The notes under the pieces are model-generated. The model was given only the letters and a program-made list of their open reading frames with translations. It was not told the DNA's origin and ran no database searches. A DNA stretch of 64,000 nucleotides from Axinella damicornis (taxonomy: Eukaryota; Porifera; Demospongiae; Axinellida; Axinellidae), in the NCBI GenBank assembly GCA_963931865.1, contig OZ007507.1, forward strand, positions 7,809,847-7,873,846, in the 5' to 3' direction. Both the position numbers and the translations under genes were made by a program. This document shows, in pieces, positions 9,984-22,711 of the stretch (positions are counted from its first letter, which is position 1; each line of letters opens with the position of its first letter).

Positions 9984-11525
9984 TTGTGCACTTTTTTGAG
10001 CGCATGAAATGCGTAGCTTATTAGTCATGGTATGTGCAACATCACCATAAGGGTACAGGCATTGGGTACAGGGGTACTGGATGTAGCTATGCCCTGATTT
10101 CAGATTTTAAGGTGTTGTTACATGTACCTAATCACAATGTCAGCAAAGGAAAGCTATGACAGTCTCTCATGATGGCAGTGATGGATGTGGACCTTCTGCT
10201 GGGCATTGAGCAGGCTTTGTTGCTTCCATTAATAATATTGTTCTACGCACGTTGCTCATGTCATCAGCTACAAGTCTGTGGTGGGCGTTCACCCTTCATC
10301 AGATCAGAGAGCTTGATGGCAGTCATAATTATAGGTCACGTACATGCAATGGCTCCATATAATAGTTTAAAACTCCACAGTTGAGGTCAGTATTGGTACA
10401 AGTACAAAGTCTTGTTCTGCACTGTAGCTACGTCATGAAAAAGAAAGCCACGCCCCCATGATGGCACAGCCACGATAGATCTTGACAAGAACAGGTTGGT
10501 AGAAATTCCTCTCAGCGGTAGTGAGCCACCAGATGACGGATTGACAAGGATTCAGTAAGTGTCTCAAACGCAGCTATCACAAGCAAAAAGAACACAACAT
10601 GCGCTTGCATGTGAAATGCGCATGCGCAATTGGCCGAACGCGTGACCTCTGGCTGCCTCAAAATGGCGTCGTGCTACAATTTCGTCGAATGGCAGCTAAC
10701 CAAAACTGCTGTTCTTGCCAGTTTGCAGACATACGGACGCAAAGACTCTACTGCGGAGAAAGCGGTGTTGTTCTGTGCTTAAATCAGTTCAAGGACTCCT
10801 TCCGTTGGTGAGCTATGCTTGACTATGAGAAAGAAGAAGAAGAAGAAGAAGAAAGAAGATGACGAAATCGGAATTTACAGCGACTTGTCTCTCGACTCCC
10901 GCGTACTCTCAGGTACGTTTAAGAGTGTTTTTGTGAACTGCTAGGCAGTGTCATTCTGTCTGTATGCTTGGTTTGGGCCTTTGTAGCTTCTTTTGCCGTT
11001 TTCCTTCTAGTGCATCAGTATGGTAAATTCCAAAATTCCTTGGCCATCCCTAAATAGAGAACGCTATCACGTTCTCTGATAATTACAGTATCAATTATAT
11101 TTTGCACTGCCACTCCACCATCCTTCCCTAATGAACCCTATAGTGTTTCTTCCTCCCAATTTCCACCAGGGTTCTGCTGGATTAATACTAATCCCAATGA
11201 GGGCTCTCCAACATGAAAACCTCAACTATAAACAGGAAGTTGAAGATCATTACAGAACCATACAACACTATTGAACTTTCTTATAGTGGAATGCGACAAC
11301 CAGTGGCACAATCATCCATCCTTCAAAAGTCAGTACATACCAGAACCCGTTACCGCGGGGCTGCCAGTACCATCACTATGGTCTCTGTTAGTCTCTGCAC
11401 TTGCTGTTCCAGGGTCCTCACTCTTTGTTGAAAATCTGCTGGGATGGCAGGAGGCGCTGGTGCTGGGGTCACACCACTGCAGTGAGAACGTGGGAGAGAT
11501 GGGGGACATCAAGGTACAGAAAGAG
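9984..11525. other. Intergenic, no feature recognised
   Basis: A GAA-rich run near 10829-10855 is the only feature of note. Frames are short and lack motifs. Confidence 0.45.
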
Positions 11526-11585
11526 TAACACAAGTCACTGCTTTTCACATATGCGTAACACAAGTCACTGCTTTTCACATACGTG
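11526..11585. repeat. Two direct copies of a ~30 bp unit
   Basis: GTAACACAAGTCACTGCTTT followed by TCACATA occurs twice in tandem. This is a recent small duplication. Confidence 0.7.
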
Positions 11586-12324
11586 AGAACCAAAGAGATT
11601 TCAAATGAGGGGACGAGAGTCATTGGAGTAATCTATGGACTAGACTACGTTTCTATGCTTGGCATGGACATAGTTTGTCTCAGCACCATATACCAACAAA
11701 GCTCCTCTCACAACATGTTTACAAGGCCAGCTCGTACCACATGGCTGCAGTTCTGACCTACTGGGCTTCCTCGGGTGCAGGAATACAGCTAGAGACATGC
11801 ATGCTAACTGTTTACCAATCACTGATGATGTTTACCGCGCAGACTCACATAAACAGGACTTTAAACTGTAGCTAGCTACTCTGTGGTATGCACACCATAA
11901 GAATCGTCTATGAGGTGGGTCCCCTGTAGATACCCACAGAGTCACAAACTGACAGACTTTGAGTATCTGCTGAGTATGTGTCACACACTAGCTACCACTG
12001 TAGAGTTTAAAGCTCTTGCAGGCCCGAGATTTCCCTGAAAAGCTTCTTACAAATATGTACTTGGGCATTAAGTTACTCCTGATATTGCTGGAAGTGACAT
12101 CACAGGGTGAGAATCTCATGACGGCTATATTCGTCATCAGTAGTGATAGGGTTTTAACGGTTGCTTAATATGCTGTTCTTCCTTACATGATGCAGGTACC
12201 ATTGAGATCATAGTATACGTTGTGAACGGGTTAACTTAATAGTATCAGAAGTGTTACAGCAAATGGTTCCAGTACCACCACCAAGCTGTGAATACTATGA
12301 CAGGGTTTCATACTGAGGGGGGAC

Positions 12325-12325
<1 letters not shown>

Positions 12326-12369
<44 letters not shown>

Positions 12370-12375
12370 ACACAT
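12326..12375. repeat. 30-base C homopolymer followed by (CA)n
   Basis: Thirty consecutive C (12326-12355) run into ACACACAC. The left flank contains GGGTTTCATA, whose complement TATGAAACCC flanks another long C tract at 53358-53389, so the homopolymer may belong to a dispersed element. Confidence 0.9.
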
Positions 12376-12429
12376 GTCCACCTGACATGAATCAATCACG
12401 TGATGGACACTTCCCCATTTTTTGCCGCC

Positions 12430-13400
12430 CTCCACACCGAGTCCTCCTCTCCCAGCATCTACTACACCTGGCAGCATCAGATCTATGCACACAGGAGCAT
12501 TGCTCAGTATACTATAGTATACTATCCCAATACCCCTTCAAACCAAGCCAGTCTCCTCTCCCAGCATCTACCACACCATGCAGGCAGCATTAGATCTAGC
12601 GATCTGTGCACACAAGAAGCATTGCTCAGTATAGTGTACTAACCCAATACCCCCTTCAACTAAGTCCTCCTCTTGCAGGCATCAACCACACCAGGCAGCA
12701 TCAGATCTGTGCACACAAGGAAGCATTGCTCGGTATACTATAGTAGCCTCGTTCCCAGGCCCGCACGCCGCTTTCGGTTGCACGAAAGAATGCGGAGGGC
12801 CAGATTTCTCAGGACAGTCCTGTGTGTATACTTCGCCCACCAATGTGCTTATGGGGATGTGTCGTACTAATCAGCGCATGCGTAGTTGATGGATCTGCCA
12901 GAGACTAAGTCGAAAGTGAGTCCCAAAAAAAATTTCGCAGGGTGCGGTGTGTTTCCTCACGTGCGTGACGTCGACGGTAGAAAGGTGGTAGATAGGACTT
13001 AATTGAACGTGGGTGAACTGGGGCTCAGAACAGCAAGAAGAGCAAATGTACCAGGTAACTTACCACATGTATTTTGCTAGCGGGGTTGAACGTGTTGTTG
13101 GTTGAACAATACGCGAAACTTCGTTTTTTCGTTCTGAACATTTTGGCCGTTTGTCGATTACGTAATGCTCACGTGAGGAAACATACCCCCTTCAACCAAG
13201 CCCTCCTCTCCCAGCATCTACCACACCAGGCAGCATCAGATCTGTGCACACAGGAAGCATTGCTCAGTATACTATAGTATACTATCTATCCCAATATCCC
13301 CTTCAACCAAGTCCTCCTCTCCTAGCATCTACCACACCGGGCAGCATCAGATCTGGGCAGACAGGAAGCATCTCAGTACACTAGCTATAGACTATAGATC
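12430..13400. repeat. Tandem repeat, ~110-130 bp unit, interrupted by a MITE
   Basis: Units contain CTCCTCTCCCAGCATCTACC, GGCAGCATCAGATCTG and GCATTGCTCAGTATACTATA. Copies start near 12436, 12553, 12660, 13195 and 13305. An element occupying 12744-13190 splits the array. Confidence 0.75.
12744..13190. mobile_element. Long TAGCCTCG-family element inside the tandem array
   Basis: It begins TAGCCTCGTTCCCAGGC. Its right part (GATTACGTAATGCTCACGTG, ACATTTTGGC) is related to the interior of the 215 bp element at 62858-63072. The right end is not the usual inverted motif, so it may be a fusion or a truncated copy. Confidence 0.55.
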
Positions 13401-13611
13401 TCAGTATGTTATAATTATATAGAAGCACGACCCAAAATACACATGTACTATCCCAAGAGAGGTTAGATGCGTTCTCCCTGTAGCCATGGCAACACTTGAG
13501 GCCAGGTAGAGACACATGCAGGGCAGCATCTCAGGCAGCCACCAGAGTGCGTACACCATGTCAATCTCGGGGTTTTCACCCTACAAGCATCACACAAGTG
13601 CCCTCAGCTAG

Positions 13612-13665
13612 CCTCGTTCCCAGCTAGCTAGGCTACTCCCATGCAGCCTGGGAACAAGGCAAGCC
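13612..13665. mobile_element. Micro-MITE, TAGCCTCG family
   Basis: TAGCCTCGTTCCCAGCTAGC at the left and CAGCCTGGGAACAAGGCA at the right are inverted. The flanks GCCCTCAG and GCCCTCTG are similar but not identical, consistent with an aged target duplication. Confidence 0.6.
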
Positions 13666-13672
13666 CTCTGAA

Positions 13673-13913
13673 CATTAATAGTTGGCCGATGACCAGCCGT
13701 CCACACCCTCCTTCAGCAAGTTTACTGAGATGATGCAACCAGGGCTACAATATTAATGCGTACACTCATGCACACATCCCACACTGACACACCCACTCAT
13801 TAATGAGCTTTCAATAGTTGGCCGTTGACCACCCATCCGCACCCTCATTCAGCTAGTTTACTGAGCTGACGTACAACCAGGGCTACAATGTGTACACTCA
13901 CACATCCCACACT
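13673..13913. repeat. Tandem duplication of a ~125 bp unit
   Basis: Two adjacent copies share TAGTTGGCCG, AGTTTACTGAG, CAACCAGGGCTACAAT and CACATCCCACACTGA, at about 13673-13790 and 13806-13913. Confidence 0.75.
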
Positions 13914-16230
13914 GATTTCTCTACTGACCTATCCTGTGATGAGCAGTACCGATGTGGCAGCAGTGGAGGAGGGAGGCGGTGGGCAGGGGAAGGCTGAAAC
14001 AGATTGAAGACAGAGTTATTAGTTTTGTGTCACATGTGTACACCAGAGCCAATAATTATGGTTACAAATATTGTGTTTACACAGCTACAACTATAGCTAT
14101 ATACTAGTGCATACGTGAATGCATGCAGAAGAGCCTCGCGGGAAGCGAGTTAATACTTGTAGTCGCAGCCTGGTAAGTATATTCATGTAGCTCACCCTGA
14201 CTATAAACTCTGTGTTATATATAGCAGCCAGGTACTATATACTGTAAGGACGACATTCGCTGCGTGAATGCCCCCGGCACTGCATATGTGCATATTAGTG
14301 CCCCCGCGCACTTACACATACATAGTGAGTACGAGTGACGTCCTTATTGCATTCCTGAGCATTACAAACATATATATATATATATACGCTAGCTCAGATT
14401 CGGCTGCCCTGCTGCACGATTAGTTGCCTCGCTTCCCGCTCGGCAACTACTGTAATGTTGAGAATAAGAGTACCTTTGTATGGTACATTGCTGTTCATAA
14501 AGTTAGCCATTGTACTCAACAAGCGCGGGGGGTATGTGTCCTCCAGACACTTCTAGTTCTGCCCAAACTGAATGTGAAACTAAGGAACAGAGCTGATGCG
14601 GAACAGAGCTGATAGACTACATTAAAAGTTGCAGCTGCCCAGTCCAAATTCTCTCTGGTGGAGGGAGGCACTCGTGGTGAGATGGGCATACAGACATACG
14701 TTCGTTTTATCGAGTCTCTCAGCTACCGTTTGATGGGGTGATCAACAGGCATTGGGCATGCAGCCATATTGCTTCCACTTCTACGTATGAGGGACGTGGT
14801 CCACATGATATTCCTACTGGAAACATTATACTTCAGCTAGGTGTTAGACATGGTGGCTGCCATGCAAATCCCTCTCCCTGACCTTCTGGCACTATGCAAT
14901 AGCCTCAGAGTCCCAGCTAGCACGCGCACCCTCTTTCCCCGAGATTTCTGAACAACGTCTACAGAGGAAATCTGGAACTCCCCTCGTGGCCACGTACCCA
15001 GTGATGTCATTCTGTTCCACCTACTACCCCAGTATGACTGGTTCATCAAAAACAGACACACCTGGTGATGAGATTAAAACTTCACACAGTGACAATGATG
15101 TACCACAAGACGTCCGTACCTTGAGAAGTGGTGGAGGTCTGGAACTACGAGGAAGACCCTCCGGTAATATGATGTGGGGTGATATGGGAGTGCCAGATTG
15201 TGGTGAGGTTTGTGAGTGTGCGGAGGGGGGAGTGTTGCCCTGTGCCGAGACTGGGCATCACAGCGTTACAACCTGGTCATTGCATATTGCAGCGATTGTA
15301 CATTAATAGCCGGTGGTCACGTCAAACTGATTCTTCCACCTACTGAAGGTAGTCACGGTGACCTGCCGCCTGGTCTTGTTGGATGTGCACTGTTCTCTTT
15401 TCAGCTTCACATGGCTAGCTGCACGTGTGAAAAGTGGGTGTGGCACAAATGCATAAACCTTGACGTTGGGATATAAAGGACTCCCAAAATGCAAGTTTGT
15501 GGCTATTGTAGAAGAAATGGTTGGCATCTGGAACGGTCAGTCAGAATGTCACATAGCTGTTCCTGTTACTTTGAAGAGTTAACCCCTCAATTATAGTTCA
15601 ATGCAGTTTCTGAGGAACCGGTTTCCACGTCATTCTGGGGTAGTAGGGGGAACAGAATGGAGTCACTGGGTACATGGTCCGTAAGGGAGTTCCAGGGAGG
15701 AGAGGAGGGACTAGCTGTGAGGATGAGAACAAGAACCAGGGAAATAAACAGCTGAAACAATGCTGGAGGGTAGGCCCCTGCAAATTATGCTGGAATAATT
15801 TTGTAATGCAAGAAATGGAGGCCCATCCTGCAGGCGAGAGGACGGTTTTCTCAGTCCATTTGTGCAAAGGAGGAGATAAAGTGCTGAAACCCACCCACCT
15901 CCCCTTGTCCCGCCCTCTCTGCTGGCGCAGAGCCTAAGTCCCAAGCACAGTGCCGGAAGTCTAACATCACTGATGGAAGTCTCATGCCGTCTGTAGACAG
16001 CTAGCTTTATCGGTTAAAGTGTTAATGAACATGTACACTACACATTTAATCCACACAGACATATTAGTCTGTGCAGTGAGTGCGACGTCTAAGTCCAGAG
16101 TACCAGCAGCTCGACCGTCCACACAGTGCATGAAACCCCCCACACTGTCTGAGCTGAACCACAAGGTCCCTGCCAATACACCAAAACGATAGTCCAGAGG
16201 AGCAAAGACAGCAAATTCATTTTTTCCAAC
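13914..16230. other. Mostly non-coding; contains an inverted repeat pair
   Basis: About 65 bp around GTACCCAGTGATGTCATTCT (14990-15045) recur inverted at 15615-15680 (complement of GAATGGAGTCACTGGGTAC). A plus frame at 15300-15473 reads IAGGHVKLILPPTEGSHGDL and ends CTCEKWVWHKCINLDVGI, protein-like but unidentified. No splice context was established. Confidence 0.4.
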
Positions 16231-16974
16231 TATTAGAGAAGGTATCGTATGCCATCCATATTCGGACGTGCTAGCAAGGAAGTTGTACCTTCCGTCGATA
16301 GTGCACTTCTATCTCATGGATGCCGCCAACGCCGCTTTGGGGCCATGTCATGATGCGGCCATCACTGGAATCTGCAGCTTCTCAGCAACACAACGGTACA
16401 AGTCCGGTGTTCATACGACGTGTTGTTCTCGAGATGGAGCTGTTCTTCTCCATTTTCTTCTAGTCTATCGAACATGATGCTGATGTATCAAGTAATACAG
16501 GATGGAAAGACAACTCTATCTCGAAAATTATAATCATACTGCGCATGCGTGGAGAGGACGGTTGGCTCTGAAGAGCTCTCGCAATAGCTGGTTCCAGGAA
16601 TCACTCTAGGTATGTCCTTGTGGTTGTAACTGTGTCAACAGTGTCCTATTAGTGTTTCCTCCTTGGCGTGTGTATACAGTTACTTTCCGCGAACTACAAC
16701 CCCACTTAGCTAGCCCCTCCCTCAGGTGTGAACTTTTCGGCACTGTAGCTAAGTGTACTTTCTGCCGCTTCCGCTTCCAGGAGTACTACTAGTTTTGGGT
16801 TAAGTGTGTGAATACCATTGGTATATATCGAAGTGGGTGTAGTGTGCGCTTGGCTGGTGTACCTAACTAGTTCTATCCTTTAAGTGTGACTTGAAGTCTG
16901 ACCGACGTCCTACCGACATATGTAGCTTGCAAAACACAGCTGTAACTATTACACTCTGTTTTATTCCAACCATC

Positions 16975-18188
16975 ATGCCCATCAAAAGCAAGATAAGCTG
17001 CCTCTCATGTTCCAATACTGTGAGTACAAAAAGCAAGGCTCTGTGTTGTGACCTTTGTGACGGATGGGCACACACCAAATGCATTGGAGTGTCACAGGAT
17101 GCTCTTGACCTCCATAGCCGCATGGAAGGTCTCCCCTGGTTTTGCCCAAACTGTATTGTGGAGGTCAGGTCTCTCAAGACAGCAATGTCCGAACTTGCAG
17201 ATGATAACAAGGCCCTTTTTGCCAAGGCCAAAGAATCGGAAGAAAACATAAAGAGCCTTCAATCCTTGATTAACAAGCTTACTGAGGATGTCAGTTTCCT
17301 GACTTGTGACCCAGCCCTTACGGCAACCAAGCCACTGGTGCATCAATCCCTCCACATCCCTGTTCATCAAAACCCTTTTGAGAGCTTAGCTACACTTGCT
17401 GATGACTCCCCCCCCCCATTGATACAGCACCTGAACCTACCCTGCCTTTGTCCCAACCCCCTACCCCTGCACATGTTAGTCAATGCAAAGAACCCTCCGG
17501 TCGGGTCCATAAGGATGTTGTGCAAAGGGTGCAGACCAGGCCCTCCCCAGACCAGGCCCTCCCCCCCTGTAAATCCCAATCCGCACCCCACCACCTCCCC
17601 TCCAGCCCTAAACCTCTCCCTAGCCCTGTTCACCTACAACACTCCCAATCCTCCCTCCCAGTGACTCCTACCACTCAATCTACTCCCCCTCAAGTTGTAG
17701 TTTTCTTGCGCAACGTACCTCGGCATCTCAGCATTGATGAAGTACAAACCAAACTCTCATCTGACGGAATTGAGTTGGATGGATGTAGCATAACGCAACC
17801 CCTACGAGACTCTACTTTCACTGGCTCCAAGAATTTCCTGAAAATTTGTTGCCATAATCTAGACAAGTGTAACTCTCTAGACAAAGCTCTGAAATCACAA
17901 CCCCATCTACCATGGTTCCTTAGCCTATACCCGCCTCGTAGACCTAGCAAAAGCGACAAGGGGCAGCTTACACAGTACCCTTTTTTATTGCCACGCCCCC
18001 AACCCCTAATGAGCCCCCCCTTACCCACCAAAGATACCAACCCCCAGAAATCTCCAGAACCACAAAACTCCCAAATTCCACCCCTGATGAGCCTCCAACT
18101 CCCACCACTCCCAGCCCAGACACTTCAGCCCACCCTCATTCCTTGGTTTCCCCCCGACCAGCAAGCCCAACAAAGAAAATTGAGATAG
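16975..18188 (+). pseudogene. Retrotransposon ORF1, frameshifted
   Basis: ORF1 proteins bind the element RNA and act as chaperones. From ATG at 16975 a zinc finger spans residues 9-60: C9, C12, C25, C28, H33, C36, C57, C60, in PHD-like order. A helical segment follows (about residues 64-115), then a proline-rich linker. The first frame ends at 17664, but the protein continues in a second frame to 18188 with an RRM-like stretch (VVVFLRNVPRHLSIDEV). The frames are connected at a run of ten C (17408-17417): before it the frame reads TLADDSPPP, after it the second frame reads IDTAPEPTLPLSQPP. A homopolymer indel, real or an assembly error, is the simplest explanation. The end overlaps the start of ORF2. 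Confidence 0.75.
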
Positions 18189-21100
18189 GACTTTGGAATG
18201 TACGGGGGTGGGGGGGTGGGGGGGCAGGCTGTGGAAAGTTACGAGAAGAGGTGATTTTCCACCTCAACTTAGACATCATTTGTTTGTGTGAAACCTTTCT
18301 CATCAAGGAAGAAGTAATATCTCTACCTGGGTATGTCTGGTATGGTAACAATAGAAAATCAATCTCCAAAAGAGCAATAAGGGGCTCCGGAGGAGTGGGC
18401 ATTCTTGTTAAGGACTGGTTAGTGCACCAATGCGATGTTCATATCCTTGATAACTCTTATGAAGGAATCTTGTGGCTTCAGCTAACCAACAAGCAAACCC
18501 AATATAGCCTCGGGGTGTGTGTGTGCTACCTCCCACCTAGCAACTCCTCTAGAGGGGACATTTCACATGATTTCTATGACTCTCTGAAGACTATGGTTTA
18601 TAATTACCACTGTGAAGGTGACTTCTTCATTTGTGGGGATTTCAATGCTAGATGTGGGAGCATTCAGGACTCCAAGGAGGAATCCGTAGAAATACCCAAC
18701 AGGTTAACAATAGATCACTCTTCCAATGCATCAGGAAAGCTCCTATTAGACTTCCTCCAATCTGCAGATATGTGCATGCTAAATGGTAGGTTTGGTGTCC
18801 CCAGTAACAAGTTTACTTCTTTCTCTCCTCTTGGCATGTCACTGGTAGACTATTGCCTGGTCCCAATAGAGCTTTTCAATACCTTCAATCACTTCTCTAT
18901 TCACCATATCCCAGAAATAGTTGACCATCTGAACATCCAGGTTGACTCAAGACTGCCTGACCATAGTATCCACACTTGGAGCTTCCCCATGAAAGTAACA
19001 AATAACCTTAGTTCCCATAACCCTCTATCACCTCGCTACAAGGTACTTCAAACAGAAGATTACTTTAGGTCAGCTGAAGCTAGAGAGGAGATGCAAACTC
19101 TCTGTGCATCTATTAAGCACCTACCACCTGAACAGGCTGCCTTAGACTCTGTGTATGGTCAATTCTGTACCCTAGTGGACTCACAGCTTCAACATAAACC
19201 TATCCGCTCTAGCCCAAAGAAACACTCCCACAAGCCCTGGTGGGACCCTGAGCTTTCTCTGCTGAGAAAACAGCTGAGGAAGGCTTTTCATTCTTGGTCA
19301 AAGGATAGGAAAAACCACTCCAAGCTACAGACCTACAGACTGACCCAGAAAGCATTTGACAGTACAGTCAGATATGCAAAACGTCTATACAAAGCTAAAG
19401 AACACCAGGAGCTGTTGCTCAAATGTAAAAAGAACCCCAAAGCCTTTTGGAAATATTTCAACAACCTTGGTGTTCGTGCTAAATCAAAACTCCCTGCCTC
19501 AGTGATTGACTCTAGCGGTAATGAAGTAAAACAGCCTGAAGCGGTAGTAGACTGTTGGGGTGAATACTTTAGAACCCTGTTTTCTGAAGGACCTCCAGTC
19601 ACAGGACAACCTTCTTCCGACCTGGACACGCCCCTCCACCACCAGAACCCCATAGATGCCACTGAACTAAATGCAGACATCTCATATGAGGAAGTAAAGG
19701 CAGCAGTTATGAGTGCGGATAACAATAAAGCTGCAGGAGCTGATAACCTGAAACCAGCCTTCCTCAAACAGGATGACTGCATTCAGTTTCTGCACCAACT
19801 CTTTCAATTTTGCTTCAAAAATTCAATAACCCCTTCACCATGGGGTAAAGGTATAATTCAACCCATTCCCAAAGGTAACAGTGAGTCCCGAAAACCCCAA
19901 GACTATCGAGGCATTTGTCTCCAGTCTGTGGTCCTGAAAGCATACTCTAAGATCCTAAACCAGAGGTTAAATGTCTGGCTGGAGGATAACAATTTGCTAG
20001 AGGATGAGCAAAATGGTTTTAGGAAGGGTCGTTGCACACAAGACCACCTGTTCACCCTGGCTTCAGTGGTAGAATCTAGGAAAGCCTGTGGGAAGTCTAC
20101 CTTTGCAGCTTTCATAGATCTCCGAAAAGCCTTTGACTCAGTGCTGCGAGATTGCCTTTGGCTGAAGGTGGGGGGTTATGGGGTGCATGGGCTCTTTTTA
20201 GATGCTCTAAAAGCGATGTACTCCAGTGTTCTGAGCAGTGTTTGAGTGAATGACAAACTCTCTGATTGGTTCCCTGTAGACAAAGGAGTCAAACAGGGGT
20301 GCCTCCTATCCCCTGCTCTGTTTAGCATGTACATTAATGACCTGATCCAGCATATCAATGATCTAAACATAGGCATTCCGTGCGATAGCAGAATGATCTC
20401 CTCACTTGTCTATGCAGATGATATAATCTTACTCACTGAAAATGAGCAAGATCTACAGAAGTTGTTGGACGCTGTACACTCCTGGTGTAGTAAATGGGGT
20501 CTGAGTATCAATACAAAGAAATCCAATGTGATACACTTCAGGAAAAAAGGCAAAAGATTCCCCCGAACAAGTTTTAATTTTCAGGTAGGAAATCTAGACA
20601 TCATAATCTCACATAACTACAAATACCTTGGTTTCTGGGTGAATGAACACTGGGATATGGCTGAGTCAGTTAACCACATTGTAACAAATGCCAACAGATC
20701 CCTAAACAGATTGATCAGTAAGAGCAGATCAGCTGGTGGCTTCCCATACTCAGCTTTCACTAAACTCTTCCAGTCCCTTGTGATCACTGTAGTGGACTAC
20801 TCAGCAGCATTGTGGGGCTTCAAGTTTCACAATAAGATACAAGTGATTCAAAATAGGGCCATGCGTTTCTTTCTTAATGTGAGTATGAGGGTCCCTATTG
20901 TTGCATTGCAAGGGGAAATGGGTTGGGTACCTATGAAAGTTTACACCAGACTTGCAGTTGTGAGATTTTGGCACAGGCTTTGCACCCTACCTGAAGGGAG
21001 GATAACACGGGATGTATTCAGATGGAGCTGCAACCTGGCTGATGGTGGAGTGCATAACTGGGCAACAGAAGTCAGGAAGCTACTAGGAGATTCACAGTGC

Positions 21101-21643
21101 AATTCTGATCAGATGAATTTCAACAGGAAGGACTTCCTAGATTCTGCCTGGGATGCATTGGCTGCCAAAGAGCTTGAAGAGTGGAGTAGATCCCTCTGGA
21201 CCTTCCCCCGGGGCTCTGAGACAACAGGCAGGCTCAGACTCTACAGGACATTGAAACCCCAACCTATCGCAGAGGCCTATGTGACTGGTCCAATTCCAGC
21301 AGACTGGAGAAGAGTAATGGCTGCCCTGAGAATGGGGTGCCTCCCATTGGAGGTGGAGACAGGTCGTTTCGGGTGTGCTGCAAGACCTCTCCAACAGAGG
21401 CTGTGTAAACTCTGCTCCTTAGATGTGGAGAATGAGGAACACTTTTTACTGCACTGCCCTGCCTTACAAAATGAAAGGACAGACCTCTTCAACGTCATGT
21501 GTGGGATAGAGGAAAACCAGTTTCTGTGTTTGAATCCCACTGAAAAAGCCCTCTCAATTCTAAAGCTGTCCCAACAACCAAGACACCTTTGTAAACTCAT
21601 TTTCTGTATGTACACCAAACGATGTGCACTCCTTGCTATATAG
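18143..21643 (+). pseudogene. Retrotransposon ORF2: endonuclease/reverse transcriptase with one in-frame stop
   Basis: ORF2 nicks target DNA and copies the element RNA onto it. The frame is open for 1166 codons except a TGA at codon 701 (20243-20245). Endonuclease motifs are IGLWNVRGW, DIICLCET, GDFNAR, DYCLVP and LPDHS. Reverse transcriptase motifs are QNGFRKGRCTQD, FAAFIDLRKAFDS (motif A), GVKQGCLLSPALF (B), SLVYADDIIL (catalytic YADD, 20406 onward) and YLGFW. The C-terminus has CKLCSLDVENEEHFLLHC, a Cys/His motif. The stop falls between motifs A and B, so the copy as read cannot make active enzyme without readthrough. No ATG opens the frame; it overlaps ORF1 by about 45 bases, which may mean coupled translation. 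Confidence 0.85.
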
Positions 21644-21654
21644 CAGTGGTACTC

Positions 21655-22385
21655 TCAAAAGGGGTGTCAGGGAAGCCTTGTCTGTCCTGTCTGTCCTATA
21701 TGTTAGTCTGCCCTCTGGCATTCCGAGAGGGGTACACCAAGGGAAGGCTTTGTCTGTCCTACATGTAGTCTGTCCTCTGGCATCCCGAGAAGGGTACACC
21801 AGGGGGAGGCTTTGTCTGTCCTACATGTAGTCTGTCCTCTGGCATCCCGAGAAGGGTACACCAGGGGGAGGCTTTGTCCGTCCTACATGTAGTCTGTCCT
21901 CTGGCATCCCGAGAAGGGTACACCAGGGGGAGGCTTTGTCTGTCCTACATGTAGTCTGTCCTCTGGCATCCCGAGAAGGGTACACCAGGGGAAGGCTTTG
22001 TCTGTCCTACATGTAGTCTGTCCTCTGGCATCCCGAGAAGGGTACACCAGGGGAAGGCTTTGTCTGTCCTACATGTAGTCTGTCCTCTGGCATCCCGAGA
22101 AGGGTACACCAGGGGGAGGCTTCGTCTGTCCTACATGTAGTCTGTCCTCTGGCATCCCGAGAAGGGTACACCAGGGGAAGGCTTGTCTGTCCTTCATGTA
22201 GTCTGTCCTCTGGTGCTCCGAGAGGGGCACCAGGGGAAGGCTTGTCCGTCGTACTTGTAGTCTGTCCTCTGGTACTCCGAGAGGGGTGCCAGGGGAAGGC
22301 TTGTCCGTCCTTCATGTAGTCTGTCCTCTGGTATTCCAAGAGGGGTGCCAGTGGAAGGCTGTCTGTCCTTCATGTAGGCTGCCTC
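21655..22385. repeat. 62 bp minisatellite in the 3' region of the retrotransposon
   Basis: About eleven to twelve copies of a 62 bp unit containing GGGTACACCAGGGGGAGGCT and CTACATGTAGTCTGTCCTCT. Central copies are almost identical; the last three or four diverge (GGTGCTCCGAGAGGGGCACC). It begins within 20 bases of the ORF2 stop. Confidence 0.9.
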
Positions 22386-22711
22386 TGTATCCACACCTCC
22401 CAGCACATCCCACAGCATGTATATTATATTATATTATTCTTGCAAACCACAAAATTTTTATGCATTTGTAAACTATCCGATTATATCACAAATAATATCA
22501 TGTTGATAAATACCCTGTCTCATAAGCCTCCCCAGGCTGGTTGCTTTTATGCAAGTGACATAAAATTTTGATTGATTGATATAATATTATGAATACTGGA
22601 CTTGTACCGTTGTGTTGCTGAGAAGCTGCACATTCCAGTGATGTCCACATCGTGGCCCCAAAAGCCGTGTTGGCAGCGTCCATACTAAAACACGGCGAAA
22701 TCCACTGTCCG

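Larger units (their letters stand above)
16600..22580 (+). mobile_element. Non-LTR retrotransposon, CR1/L2-like group
   Basis: The layout is ORF1 (PHD-type finger, coiled region, RNA-binding-like domain), ORF2 (endonuclease, reverse transcriptase, terminal Cys/His motif), a 62 bp minisatellite, then an AT-rich end finishing TTGATTGATTGAT (22568-22580). A short terminal microsatellite instead of poly-A is typical of CR1/L2-type elements. The 5' end is not defined by a target duplication; 16600 is a guess. Coding is nearly complete, with one frameshift and one stop, so the copy is fairly young. Confidence 0.8.
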
